Source of the DNA: Flavobacteriales bacterium
Lineage (GTDB): Bacteria; Bacteroidota; Bacteroidia; Flavobacteriales_F; PHOS-HE28
Length of the DNA stretch: 60,920 nt
Direction of reading: 5' to 3'
Assembly (NCBI GenBank): GCA_017987115.1
Contig: JAGNUG010000008.1
Coordinates: 1-60,920 of the forward strand
The translations under genes were made by a program, and so were the position numbers. The notes beneath the pieces are model-generated. The model was not told the DNA's origin. It saw only the letters and a program-made list of their open reading frames with translations, and did no database searches. This document shows, piece after piece, positions 15,383 through 24,753 of this stretch (positions within the stretch are counted from its first letter, which is position 1; the number at the start of each line of letters is the position of its first letter).

Positions 15383-16141
15383 TTAATACCCTGAAATTCG
15401 TTTTCGTGCTAATTCCAGATCCGCAGGCGTATCCACACAAAATGAAGGATGTTCGGTAATGCCGATACGCACCATATGGCCGTTCTCCATCCAGCGCAAT
15501 TGTTCCAGACCTTCAGCCACTTCCAAAGGCGATGGTTCCAACCTGACCAATTGCTCCAACACTTCGGATCGGTATCCGTAGAGGCCAACATGCTTCAAGA
15601 ACCGAAAACGCTTATGCCTTTCACCATCGCTGATATCCCGTAGGAATGGGATCGCGGCACGACTGAAATAAAGTGCATCCATCTTCGTGTTGACCGTGAT
15701 CAATACTTCCCCGGGATCTTCCAGGTCATGATCATCCGTTACCACTTGAGCCAACGTAGCAATTCCACCAGGCGCAGCAACAAGTGTTCGGCAAAGTTGG
15801 TCGATCTGCAACGGCTCAATGAACGGCTCATCCCCTTGTACATTCACAACAGCGTCATAGCGATGCGCACCGCTGCTTTGCAGTGCTTCGAAGCAGCGAT
15901 CCGTACCACTCGGATGATCATGTGAGGTCATGACTGCTTTTCCACCGAACTCAGTAACATGGTGCATGATCCGTTCATCATCCGTTGCCACCACCACCTC
16001 CAAGATGCCTGCTGCCTTGCTGGCTTGTTCCCAAACGCGTTGAACCATGCTCTTGCCACCGATATCCACCAACGGCTTACCGGGCAAACGGCTACTTGCA
16101 TAGCGCGCCGGGATCACCGCAAGAACGCGCATGCTTTTCAT
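15383..16141 (-). CDS. kdsB: 3-deoxy-manno-octulosonate cytidylyltransferase
   Basis: CMP-Kdo synthetase: activates Kdo with CTP for attachment to lipid A in LPS synthesis; cytoplasmic, Mg-dependent. 252 residues, the family length. The CTP-binding motif IPARYASSRLPGKPL (residues 10-24) and the VVNVQGDEPFIEP segment (about 97-109) are intact, as is HVGLYGYRSEVLE. The ATG at 16141 overlaps the TGA of the upstream TonB receptor gene by 4 bp, so the two are coupled; a second Met three codons in is possible. Presence of kdsB shows that the organism makes a Kdo-containing LPS. Confidence 0.97.
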   Translation of the reverse strand: MKSMRVLAVIPARYASSRLPGKPLVDIGGKSMVQRVWEQASKAAGILEVVVATDDERIMHHVTEFGGKAVMTSHDHPSGTDRCFEALQSSGAHRYDAVVNVQGDEPFIEPLQIDQLCRTLVAAPGGIATLAQVVTDDHDLEDPGEVLITVNTKMDALYFSRAAIPFLRDISDGERHKRFRFLKHVGLYGYRSEVLEQLVRLEPSPLEVAEGLEQLRWMENGHMVRIGITEHPSFCVDTPADLELARKRISGY

Positions 16142-18531
16142 AACTCGAAGGTCATCTGTACTTGGAACGTACGCGGAGCTTCGATCGCCAAAGGACGCAA
16201 CGCATATACTTCATTCGTGAGGTTGTTCACGATAACCGAAAGACGTACCTCTTCCGTTAGGTCCATCCCTGCACGAACATCCAACAACGTAGTTCCGGTC
16301 GTATGGCTCTTCATCCATGAGCTCACACCGGTCTTCAGGCTTAATGCTGCGGAAGTCGACTCGTCCAGGTCCACGAATACTTTATCGATGTTGCGTACAT
16401 GGCTGTTGTAGCGCACACTGAATCCGCAGAAGATCTTGTGATACGCCAGCTGAACGTCAGAGCGGAACATATCGCGTACACGGAATTTCAGGATGTTGCC
16501 ATCGGTATTGGAACTTGTTGTGTTGTACGTGTAAGGAAGAGCTCCAATACCTGCGGACCTTGAATAAACTTCATCCGGCGTAGTTGAAACAGGTGTGGTA
16601 TGGGTGTAACCCGCAAGCACTCCTATCTCCACTTCACCGATCTTTCCCGTGCCACCTAGCTCGAATTCATATCCGGTAACCTTGGCTCCACCCGTATTCA
16701 CGCTTTTGAAACCGAAACCTGGATCGTCGAATGATACGAACGGGGTCCACTGGCCGAACGTGAACTCCACATAATCAGTGAATGTTTGTTGGAAATAAAC
16801 GGCATCAACATACCCCATGAAATTACCGATCTTGAAGCCTTGTTTAGCACCACCCTCAATATTCCAACTTTCCTCTGGTCGCAGCTCTGCATTGGGGTAT
16901 ATCACCAATTGGCCTACACTGGTATTGATGAACCGTTCACCGATCGTGGGGAAGCGGAAACCTTCGCCATAACTGGCACGCAAGAATGTGGCTTTATGAA
17001 TTTGGTAGGTAGCACCTGCCCGCAAAACCGGCCTGGCCGCAACTTCGTCGTTCACCGTGAATTGCTCATACCTGACGCCTGCGGAAATAGCCAGTTTGTT
17101 CCAAAGTTTCTTATCCAATTGAATGAAACCGGCAAGGTTCTCCGCAGAGTTAAGACCCGAGCTGGATTCCGTAAGCCTGTATAGTTCCGCATCACTCTTT
17201 ACCGAACGTAGGACCAACCCACCGGTAAAAACGGTCTCGCCGAATAACTGCAATTTCTGTTGGATCTGGTATTCAGCATGCAGCACATCATTCCTATTGC
17301 TCTGGCCACCACTGTTCTCAAAGATCTGGCGGTGCCAGCGCGTTCGGATGGAATGCCTTGTGCCGGCATTCGAGAAATAATTCAGGAACGGGTCGAAATA
17401 GAACTGTGTGCCACGCGTAACGGTAACGGTATTCGGTTCGGGTCGGTATTGTCCTGATTCCACATCGTCCCAGATGAAAACGCTCGTACTGCGGCTCTCC
17501 ATCGCGTTGGTATTTATGCCATAGTTGAGGCCTTTCACTTTCTTATTGCGCCAACGCAACCCTGTATTGAATCGGATGCGCTTATCGTACCCTCCCGGCC
17601 CGGTGCGAAGCGGATCAACGGCAAGGGAATCCGGAGAGATCGGTTCGGGACCTACGAAACCATCATCCGAAAGTGCATTCCCACCTACCACGAGATCCAG
17701 GTTGCCGATCATTCGGGAGTGGAAAAAATTGACACCGGAAATGGTCGGATTATTATCTCCCCACCACTTTGCTTGGGGATTACCCGGCGTATCATAAATA
17801 CCAGTGAAGGCTACGACTCGTGTTTTAGGTTCCTCTCTCGGAAATGCGGTCCGTACATTGATCACACCGCTAAGCGCGGCACTACCGTAAAGGACCGAAG
17901 AAGCCCCCTTGATCACCTCTATCTGTTCCAGATTCTCGAGTGGTAGAAATGTCCAATTCGGCCGTCCGATATCACCGCTAAGAATGGGAATGTCATCCAC
18001 CAATACCTGTACACGGGATCCCGCTCCATAGCTGAATCCACTACCAGCTCGTATCTGTGGGTCTTCATCCACTACCACCACCCCAGGCACTTGGTCCAGT
18101 GCGTCACTCATGGACGTAATGTTCTTATTCTGCACAATTTCAGGTCGCAGCACGCTCAATGATTGTGTGACCTCCCCTACACGTTGCTCGAACCTACCTG
18201 CACTAACAACAACTTGATCGAGTTGGGCTGTTGAGACCTTGAGCTTGACATCGAACTTGCGGTCTTCTCCGGCCGTAAGTAATACGTTCTCGATAAGCGT
18301 GACATAACCGATCATGCTCACACGGACTTCATATTCACCTGGGGGTATAGTGAACAGAAAGGCACCGTCCACATCGGTCACCATACCCTTATTCGATGCG
18401 TACTGCACACTTGCACCGACCAATGTCTCGCTGCCTGATGCATCGCTCACAATACCATGCAACGTAGCATCCTGTGCATGTGCTTGGAGCAGACCAAAGC
18501 CAGCAAGCGTTAAGTAAACAAACCTTTTCAT
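16138..18531 (-). CDS. TonB-dependent outer-membrane receptor
   Basis: 797 residues. Signal peptide MKRFVYLTLAGFGLLQAHAQ; a CarboxypepD_reg-like domain (about 23-105, LHGIVSDASGSETLVGASVQ...); a plug domain (about 110-225, with VVVDEDPQIR and the LVDDIPIL loop); then a 22-strand type barrel ending in an aromatic/hydrophobic C-terminus (RTFQVQMTFEL). It imports a substrate across the outer membrane with energy from TonB-ExbBD; the substrate cannot be told, and no SusD-like lipoprotein partner is present, which speaks against a classical glycan-uptake pair and leaves siderophore, metal or vitamin uptake. It shares its upstream region with divergent dprA and is coupled to kdsB. Confidence 0.93.
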   Translation of the reverse strand: MKRFVYLTLAGFGLLQAHAQDATLHGIVSDASGSETLVGASVQYASNKGMVTDVDGAFLFTIPPGEYEVRVSMIGYVTLIENVLLTAGEDRKFDVKLKVSTAQLDQVVVSAGRFEQRVGEVTQSLSVLRPEIVQNKNITSMSDALDQVPGVVVVDEDPQIRAGSGFSYGAGSRVQVLVDDIPILSGDIGRPNWTFLPLENLEQIEVIKGASSVLYGSAALSGVINVRTAFPREEPKTRVVAFTGIYDTPGNPQAKWWGDNNPTISGVNFFHSRMIGNLDLVVGGNALSDDGFVGPEPISPDSLAVDPLRTGPGGYDKRIRFNTGLRWRNKKVKGLNYGINTNAMESRSTSVFIWDDVESGQYRPEPNTVTVTRGTQFYFDPFLNYFSNAGTRHSIRTRWHRQIFENSGGQSNRNDVLHAEYQIQQKLQLFGETVFTGGLVLRSVKSDAELYRLTESSSGLNSAENLAGFIQLDKKLWNKLAISAGVRYEQFTVNDEVAARPVLRAGATYQIHKATFLRASYGEGFRFPTIGERFINTSVGQLVIYPNAELRPEESWNIEGGAKQGFKIGNFMGYVDAVYFQQTFTDYVEFTFGQWTPFVSFDDPGFGFKSVNTGGAKVTGYEFELGGTGKIGEVEIGVLAGYTHTTPVSTTPDEVYSRSAGIGALPYTYNTTSSNTDGNILKFRVRDMFRSDVQLAYHKIFCGFSVRYNSHVRNIDKVFVDLDESTSAALSLKTGVSSWMKSHTTGTTLLDVRAGMDLTEEVRLSVIVNNLTNEVYALRPLAIEAPRTFQVQMTFEL

Positions 18532-18562
18532 ATGTGCTGACCGATGAGGATCGAGTTGCGGT

Positions 18563-18570
18563 TACATTTG
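18563..18570 (+). promoter_or_regulatory. -7 box upstream of dprA
   Basis: TACATTTG on the plus strand, 65 bp before the proposed GTG start of dprA and inside the divergent TonB/dprA spacer. It argues against any dprA start upstream of about 18575. A TACATTTA on the opposite strand (18616-18623) could serve the TonB gene. Confidence 0.45.
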
Positions 18571-18635
18571 CGCGAACACCCTCTGAAATTGAGTTGGTTG
18601 TGTTCGTGGTGCGGGTAAATGTAGAAAAAGAGCGC

Positions 18636-19742
18636 GTGGAAGATCAGAAATGGATACATCGCATTGCACTCTCGATGCTAAAAGGCATTGGTCCAGTGAA
18701 TGCCCGGAACCTGGTTGCCTACTGTGGCGGGGTGGATGCGATCTTCACGGATAGGAAATTGAAGAATACCTTGGAAAAGGTACCAGGTATTGGTCCGAAG
18801 TTGATCGGTAGCATAACGGATAAGAAGATCATTCCATTGGCTGAAAAGCAATTGGCTTACGTGCAGAAGCATAACCTGCGCATGCTGTTCTATTTGGACC
18901 GTGACACCTATCCGAAACGCATGCATGAATGCGTGGATTCACCGGTGCTCATGTACGCGAAAGGCAACGCCGAATTGGATGCTCAGCACATGGTAGCGAT
19001 CGTGGGAACGCGTACGCCAACAGAACAAGGAAAACGCCTGTGTGTTGAATTGGTGGAAGGCCTGAAGGAATGCAACGCCACCATTGTAAGTGGATTGGCA
19101 TATGGTATTGATATTGTTGCCCACCGTAGTGCGCTGAAGAACGGAATGGAAACCATTGGGTGCGTAGCCCATGGACTGGACCGATTGTATCCGGCTGAAC
19201 ACGCAGCAACAGCCAAGGACATGATCACGAATGGTGCTTTGATAACGGAATTGCCAAGCGACAGCCCTTTTGCACCTGGGAATTTTCCGGCCCGGAACAG
19301 GATCATAGCCGGACTTACGGATTGTACCGTTGTTGTGGAAAGCGCGCCTAAGGGAGGATCTTTGATCACAGCTGATATAGCAAGCAGTTATGATCGCGAT
19401 GTGTTTGCTTTTCCCGGAAGGCCAACGGATCCGAGAAGTGAAGGATGCAACAAACTGATCCAACAGAATAAGGCCGCGTTGATCACTTCTGCAAAGGATG
19501 TGATCACCTTGATGGAATGGCTGCCTAAGAACAAAAAACCAGTTCAGCCTTCACTTTTCGTGGACCTCATGCCGGATGAGCAGATCCTGGTGGACATACT
19601 TAAGACCCACGGCAAAATAGATATTGATACACTGTGCATCCAAAGCAGGATGGCACAGGGCAAAGCAGCTGGTCTTTTATTGAATCTGGAATTCAGTGGA
19701 GTGGTCCGTGCATTACCGGGCAAGCTTTATGCACTTAACTGA
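18636..19742 (+). CDS. dprA: DNA-processing protein DprA (Smf)
   Basis: 368 residues from a GTG at 18636 (VEDQKWIHRIALSMLKGIGP); the frame is open upstream to 18474, but that part overlaps the start of the TonB receptor gene and has no similarity, so the GTG was preferred. The protein carries the N-terminal helix-hairpin-helix region (LKGIGPVNARNLVAYCGG, KVPGIGPKLIGS), the Rossmann core with VAIVGTRTPTEQGKRLC, SGLAYGIDIVAHRSAL, and ARNRIIAGLT ... SAPKGGSLITADIA, and a C-terminal winged-helix part. DprA loads RecA onto incoming single-stranded DNA in natural transformation; it is also widespread in bacteria not known to be competent. Confidence 0.93.
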   Translation: MEDQKWIHRIALSMLKGIGPVNARNLVAYCGGVDAIFTDRKLKNTLEKVPGIGPKLIGSITDKKIIPLAEKQLAYVQKHNLRMLFYLDRDTYPKRMHECVDSPVLMYAKGNAELDAQHMVAIVGTRTPTEQGKRLCVELVEGLKECNATIVSGLAYGIDIVAHRSALKNGMETIGCVAHGLDRLYPAEHAATAKDMITNGALITELPSDSPFAPGNFPARNRIIAGLTDCTVVVESAPKGGSLITADIASSYDRDVFAFPGRPTDPRSEGCNKLIQQNKAALITSAKDVITLMEWLPKNKKPVQPSLFVDLMPDEQILVDILKTHGKIDIDTLCIQSRMAQGKAAGLLLNLEFSGVVRALPGKLYALN

Positions 19743-19814
19743 CCAAAATTCGACGAAGGATCCAGCTTCTAGGCATGGTTCCGATCCGTATGGACCGTAT
19801 CCTTTCAAACACAC

Positions 19815-19844
19815 TTGCGGATATACTTGGACCAGCTACCTTCG
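19815..19844 (+). promoter_or_regulatory. gdhA promoter (-33 TTG, -7 TACCTTCG)
   Basis: TTG at 19815-19817 and TACCTTCG at 19837-19844 are 19 bp apart, the spacing of the Bacteroidota consensus (TTTG-N19-TAnnTTTG). The ATG of gdhA follows 28 bp downstream of the -7 box. Confidence 0.6.
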
Positions 19845-19869
19845 CGCCTTCAAATTCACAAACAACTAA

Positions 19870-21246
<1,377 letters not shown>

Positions 21247-21266
21247 TCCAATTGAAACAGACATTG

Positions 21267-21298
21267 AAAAGCCCTGCCTTGAATGGTAGGGCTTTTTG
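21267..21298 (+). terminator. Rho-independent terminator after gdhA
   Basis: aaaagccctgcc, a 6-nt loop and ggtagggctttttgg form a stem with a U-tract, starting 20 bp after the gdhA stop codon. Confidence 0.85.
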
Positions 21299-21362
21299 GT
21301 TTCGACCCCATCTCATCGTACTAGGATAATCCGTAGTATTGTTCTACACAAACACACCACAC

Positions 21363-22379
21363 ATGATGAAAACCACTACCCTACTTGGCTTAGCCTTGAT
21401 CACGTTCGCAACATTACCTGCCCATTCGCAAACACTTACTAACACTACGAACAACCCTACTGTTGGTGAGACTTGGACACAGAACAGCTATACCTACCTC
21501 TCGGAAGGTGCCGCAGGCGCGAGCCAGACATGGAACTTTTCAGCCGCTGGCACGAACTCAACCTTCAGCCAACAATTTGTGACTCCAGCTTCTACGCCCT
21601 ATGTCAGCAATTTCCCGAACGCCAACATTGCGACGATGAATGGAGGTGATTATTCGTACATGAAAGTTGATGCGACAGGCTGGGAGATCCATGGTGTTCA
21701 TGGCGGAAGTCAAGGAATAACGATCGTCTATCAAGACCCAGAGAAGATCCTTGCGTTACCATGCTCATACAATACAACATGGACCGATAACTTGGCTGCA
21801 ACTTTCACTTCTGGAGGGATCCCAGCTACACGTGCCGGAAGCATTAGTGGTGTGGCCGATGGTTACGGCACATTGATCATGCCCTATGGTACGGTCTCCA
21901 ATGTTCTACGCGTAAAAACGATCGAGGACTATTCCGATGATCTGGATGGTAATTACGAGATCGATTATCTGTTCACGAACTATTACTACTACAAGCCTGG
22001 GGTCCATTTCGCATTGGCCTCTGTTTATGATCAGGACATAACCATCTTCGGAAATACGAGCACTACGCTAAGCATGGTGTGGGCTCCCGGAACAGCGATC
22101 GGAATGGATGAATTGTTGCGTAACTCGATCGGGATCGACCTTTATCCGAATCCAACTTCGGCACAGACCAAAGTAGTATTCAGTGGAACCGCAGGAGAAA
22201 TGCAACTTGAGTTATTGGATGGAACTGGACGTGTTGTACTAGCAGAGAACCTGATGGGCACTTCACTTGGTATTATGCAACATGACCTTGACGTTAGTGA
22301 TATGCCAAGCGGCATCTACATGCTGCGTATCACAGCAGAGGACGGCCAGCAAGGCGTTAAGCGCTTGGTCGTACAGTAA
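21363..22379 (+). CDS. Secreted protein with T9SS type A sorting domain
   Basis: 338 residues from the ATG at 21363 (adjacent ATG at 21366), which opens a signal peptide (MMKTTTLLGLALITFATLPA, cut after HSQ). The middle part is rich in Thr, Ser, Asn, Gly and aromatic residues and is predicted all-beta; no known enzymatic motif was seen. The last ~80 residues are a T9SS type A C-terminal sorting domain: IDLYPNPTSAQTKVVFSG, the LELLDGTGRVV strand, and MPSGIYMLRITAEDGQQGVK RLVVQ at the end. So it is exported through the type IX system and attached to the outer surface or released. Monocistronic, between two terminators. Confidence 0.85.
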   Translation: MMKTTTLLGLALITFATLPAHSQTLTNTTNNPTVGETWTQNSYTYLSEGAAGASQTWNFSAAGTNSTFSQQFVTPASTPYVSNFPNANIATMNGGDYSYMKVDATGWEIHGVHGGSQGITIVYQDPEKILALPCSYNTTWTDNLAATFTSGGIPATRAGSISGVADGYGTLIMPYGTVSNVLRVKTIEDYSDDLDGNYEIDYLFTNYYYYKPGVHFALASVYDQDITIFGNTSTTLSMVWAPGTAIGMDELLRNSIGIDLYPNPTSAQTKVVFSGTAGEMQLELLDGTGRVVLAENLMGTSLGIMQHDLDVSDMPSGIYMLRITAEDGQQGVKRLVVQ

Positions 22380-22401
22380 TACTCATACCCCTAAAATTGA
22401 T

Positions 22402-22433
22402 AAGCCCCGCTGTTTGATCCAGCGGGGCTTTTG
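22402..22433 (+). terminator. Rho-independent terminator
   Basis: aagccccgctg, loop tttgatc, cagcggggctttt; 22 bp after the stop of the T9SS cargo gene. It separates this gene from the convergent one on the minus strand and may serve both. Confidence 0.85.
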
Positions 22434-22460
22434 CTTGGTGTAATGAACTTGAATACAAGA

Positions 22461-23480
22461 TCACTCCACGATCACCTTCCGCGCTTTACTACCAAAGAAT
22501 CCTACGGTATAGAGCCCCGATGCCAGGCCCGAGACATTCATGACCACATTGGTGGCACCATTACCGACGCGTTCCTGCAGTACTACACGTCCAGCAGCAT
22601 CACGCAAAAACAAAATGTTCCCTGTAGCGGTTGGGTCCACATTGATCACTACTGCGTCAGTTGCAGGTATTGGATAAATAGTTCCGATCATTGAAGCTCG
22701 TTCTTGATCATCTATTGTCGTTGTGAAGCCACCATCGGCATTCACCTGCTTTACTTGATAAACTGCGCCGGTAGTTGGCCCAACAAATGCTACAACGCGC
22801 AGATCGGCAATGGTCCAACTCGGGTCCAACGTCATGGTGTATGAACGCTCGACCAAAGTCCCTTCCGTATTTATTGCAACCGGGTCTCCAGGTACATCCG
22901 TGATCATATCACGCAGTACATGACGGTGATCGTAATTCGGTTGTGCACCATTCCCATAATCCTGCTGGTACCCGATAATATGGTCTTGGATCAGTGCAAC
23001 ATGGATCTCATCATTATTCGCTGGAGTGCTGGTATAATACACCTCAACATCAACAGTCAGCGTACCATTCTCTATGGTAGCAGCAATGCCAATATTGGCT
23101 GGCGAAGTTTGTGAAAGGATAGTGCTGATCGAAGCATTCCAAACAGAAGCTCCGGTCAATGGTTGGCGGTTCACCATGCCCTGCGGCTGAAACGCAACAC
23201 CGAACGCACTCCAAAGCGCTGCTCCATCCGCAGTACGGAAGTCAGGTTGCCCTGTGGAAGGGTTCGCAAGGGACCCACCATGTACCTCAACGCCTACCAG
23301 CTGATCTCCAAACTGTGCAAAGAGATCCGTAGCGATAGCATGTGCAGCTGGGCAATTACCGCAGTTGATCGCCGTGAATTCTTCCAATAACGCGGTACGC
23401 GGCTGTGGCATGGTACTGACCAGTGATTGGGCATTGGCGAATAAGGGCAGCAAAAGAAGTAGCGTAATGAGGTGTTTCAT
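22461..23480 (-). CDS. Omp28-like secreted protein with T9SS sorting domain
   Basis: 339 residues from the ATG at 23480 (signal peptide MKHLITLLLLLPLFANAQ); an ATG ten codons upstream would precede the signal peptide and is rejected. The mature N-terminal half has a thioredoxin-like fold with the motif EEFTAINCGNCPAAHAI (CxxC in CGNC, about residues 33-49), followed by VGVEVHGGSLANPS and PQGMVNRQ, as in the Omp28/OMP28-type family of Bacteroidota surface proteins. A beta-rich domain follows, and the last ~75 residues (IYPIPATDAVVINVDPTATG ... SGLYTVGFFGSKARKVIVE) are a type A T9SS sorting domain. Likely a surface lipoprotein-like or released disulfide/redox-type protein; activity is unknown. 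Confidence 0.85.
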   Translation of the reverse strand: MKHLITLLLLLPLFANAQSLVSTMPQPRTALLEEFTAINCGNCPAAHAIATDLFAQFGDQLVGVEVHGGSLANPSTGQPDFRTADGAALWSAFGVAFQPQGMVNRQPLTGASVWNASISTILSQTSPANIGIAATIENGTLTVDVEVYYTSTPANNDEIHVALIQDHIIGYQQDYGNGAQPNYDHRHVLRDMITDVPGDPVAINTEGTLVERSYTMTLDPSWTIADLRVVAFVGPTTGAVYQVKQVNADGGFTTTIDDQERASMIGTIYPIPATDAVVINVDPTATGNILFLRDAAGRVVLQERVGNGATNVVMNVSGLASGLYTVGFFGSKARKVIVE

Positions 23481-23597
23481 AGGTAATAAATGAAGCGTGA
23501 AATTATTCAACGTAGATCACACAAGTGTCACAGGCGGTAAAGATTTGTCGTATTAGCCCTCTCAACCTTACAAAATGACAATGGTGAAAATGAACAA

Positions 23598-23616
23598 GGC
23601 CTCCCATAAGGAGGCC
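23598..23616 (-). terminator. Possible terminator downstream of the bacilliredoxin gene
   Basis: GGCCTCC-cataa-GGAGGCC is a perfect 7-bp stem. On the minus strand it is followed by a T-rich tract (TTGTTCATTTT), between two minus-strand genes. The U-run is imperfect. Confidence 0.5.
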
Positions 23617-23694
23617 CATCCAAAAAAGCATTCAGTCCAATTATCAGTAACTCGTCATATCGACCAGAAATAGTCGATCGGACAACTTATAGAA

Positions 23695-24105
23695 CTAACA
23701 GAACTCTTCATATGCCATCGTCAAATTCTCTGCGATCATTTCCGCACTACGGCCTTCGATGTGATGACGCTCCAGAAAATGCACAAGCTTTCCATCCTTG
23801 AACAACCCCATTGCAGGACTACTCGGCGGATAGGGCAGGAAATGTTTACGTGCTTGGTTCGTCGCATCGGTGTCGACGCCTGCAAAAACGGTCACCAGGC
23901 TATCGGGACGTTTCTCTCCTTTCAAGGATTGCTTCACTCCAGGACGAGCAGCACCTGCGGCACACCCGCAAACGCTATTCACAACACACAATACGGTACC
24001 GGGCTGTGACAACGCTTTATCAACTTGCTCAGGTGTATGTAGATCTACAAAACCGACGGAGGTCAGTTCTGTTTTCATTGGGGCAACTAATTCAGCTGGG
24101 TACAT
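23695..24105 (-). CDS. Bacilliredoxin, BrxA/BrxB (DUF1094) family
   Basis: 136 residues, the family length. Cytoplasmic thioredoxin-fold protein that removes bacillithiol (or a comparable thiol) from oxidised protein cysteines. The diagnostic active site is VVNSVCGCAAGAARPGV (about residues 41-57), with CGC in place of the classical CxxC, plus the conserved YPPSSPAMGLFKDGKLVHF stretch and the terminal EFC. Presence suggests low-molecular-weight thiol chemistry of bacillithiol type, though biosynthesis genes are not in this window. A TACCTTTG box 118 nt upstream (24223-24230) is a likely promoter. Confidence 0.92.
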   Translation of the reverse strand: MYPAELVAPMKTELTSVGFVDLHTPEQVDKALSQPGTVLCVVNSVCGCAAGAARPGVKQSLKGEKRPDSLVTVFAGVDTDATNQARKHFLPYPPSSPAMGLFKDGKLVHFLERHHIEGRSAEMIAENLTMAYEEFC

Positions 24106-24222
24106 TGGGTCTTGGTTGTTCTTTGTTCGTTATCCGTTGTGCAGTACGGCTGTCGCAAAATGCCGCCGTTCCTTACCTGAACCATGGGATCACATCAACT
24201 CCACAGGCATTCAAGCGTGGTA

Positions 24223-24230
24223 CAAAGGTA
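24223..24230 (-). promoter_or_regulatory. -7 box upstream of the bacilliredoxin gene
   Basis: TACCTTTG on the minus strand, in the spacer between tadA (whose 3' end is at 24304) and the bacilliredoxin gene. No clear -33 box; the implied leader is about 110 nt. Confidence 0.4.
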
Positions 24231-24303
24231 AGAATTGAGGAAACCTGTGGTCCGCGTTCGGGCCTATCAACTGTCGATAAATAAAAAGTCATCCGGTCAA
24301 CGA

Positions 24304-24753
24304 TCACAAAGCCCGCTTCCGCTTAAAGAACGCTTTCAACAGATCGGCACATTCCGCTTCCAAAACGCCACCAACAACTACGGTCTTGGGATGCAACGTA
24401 CGTTGACCGAACCTTCGGTACCCTGCTTTTTCATCGAACGCTCCGAATACGATCCGGCCCATTTGTGCCCATTGCAATGCACCAGCGCACATTACACATG
24501 GTTCCAGCGTAACAAAGAGCGTACAGTCCTTCAGGTATTTTCCGCCGAGGTTCTGTGCCGCTGAAGTGATAGCTTGCATTTCAGCATGAGCAGTTACATC
24601 ATTCAAGCGTTCAGTGAGATTGTGTGCCCGTGCGATGACCTGGTCGTTGCAAACGATAACGACACCGACCGGCACCTCATCAGCTTGAAAAGCCAATTCC
24701 GCTTCACGCAATGCATGCCGCATGAAATGTTCATCCGAAGTGTGATCGATCAT
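24304..24753 (-). CDS. tadA: tRNA-specific adenosine deaminase
   Basis: 149 residues. Zinc-dependent deaminase that turns adenosine-34 of tRNA-Arg(ACG) into inosine; cytoplasmic and usually essential. The zinc site is complete: HAEMQAI with His56 and Glu58 and the PCVMC motif with Cys86 and Cys89; the FGAFDEKAGY segment and the N-terminal HFMRHALREAELAFQADEVP helix are also typical. The start codon overlaps the stop of the upstream haem/copper protein gene by 4 bp, an unusual pairing of a housekeeping gene behind a secreted-protein gene. Nucleoside deaminases of other specificity share these motifs, so specificity is inferred. Confidence 0.92.
   Translation of the reverse strand: MIDHTSDEHFMRHALREAELAFQADEVPVGVVIVCNDQVIARAHNLTERLNDVTAHAEMQAITSAAQNLGGKYLKDCTLFVTLEPCVMCAGALQWAQMGRIVFGAFDEKAGYRRFGQRTLHPKTVVVGGVLEAECADLLKAFFKRKRAL

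Noticed and set aside
21339-21362. Upstream ATG of the first T9SS cargo protein
   Set aside because: It would place eight residues before the signal peptide; the ATG at 21363 fits better.
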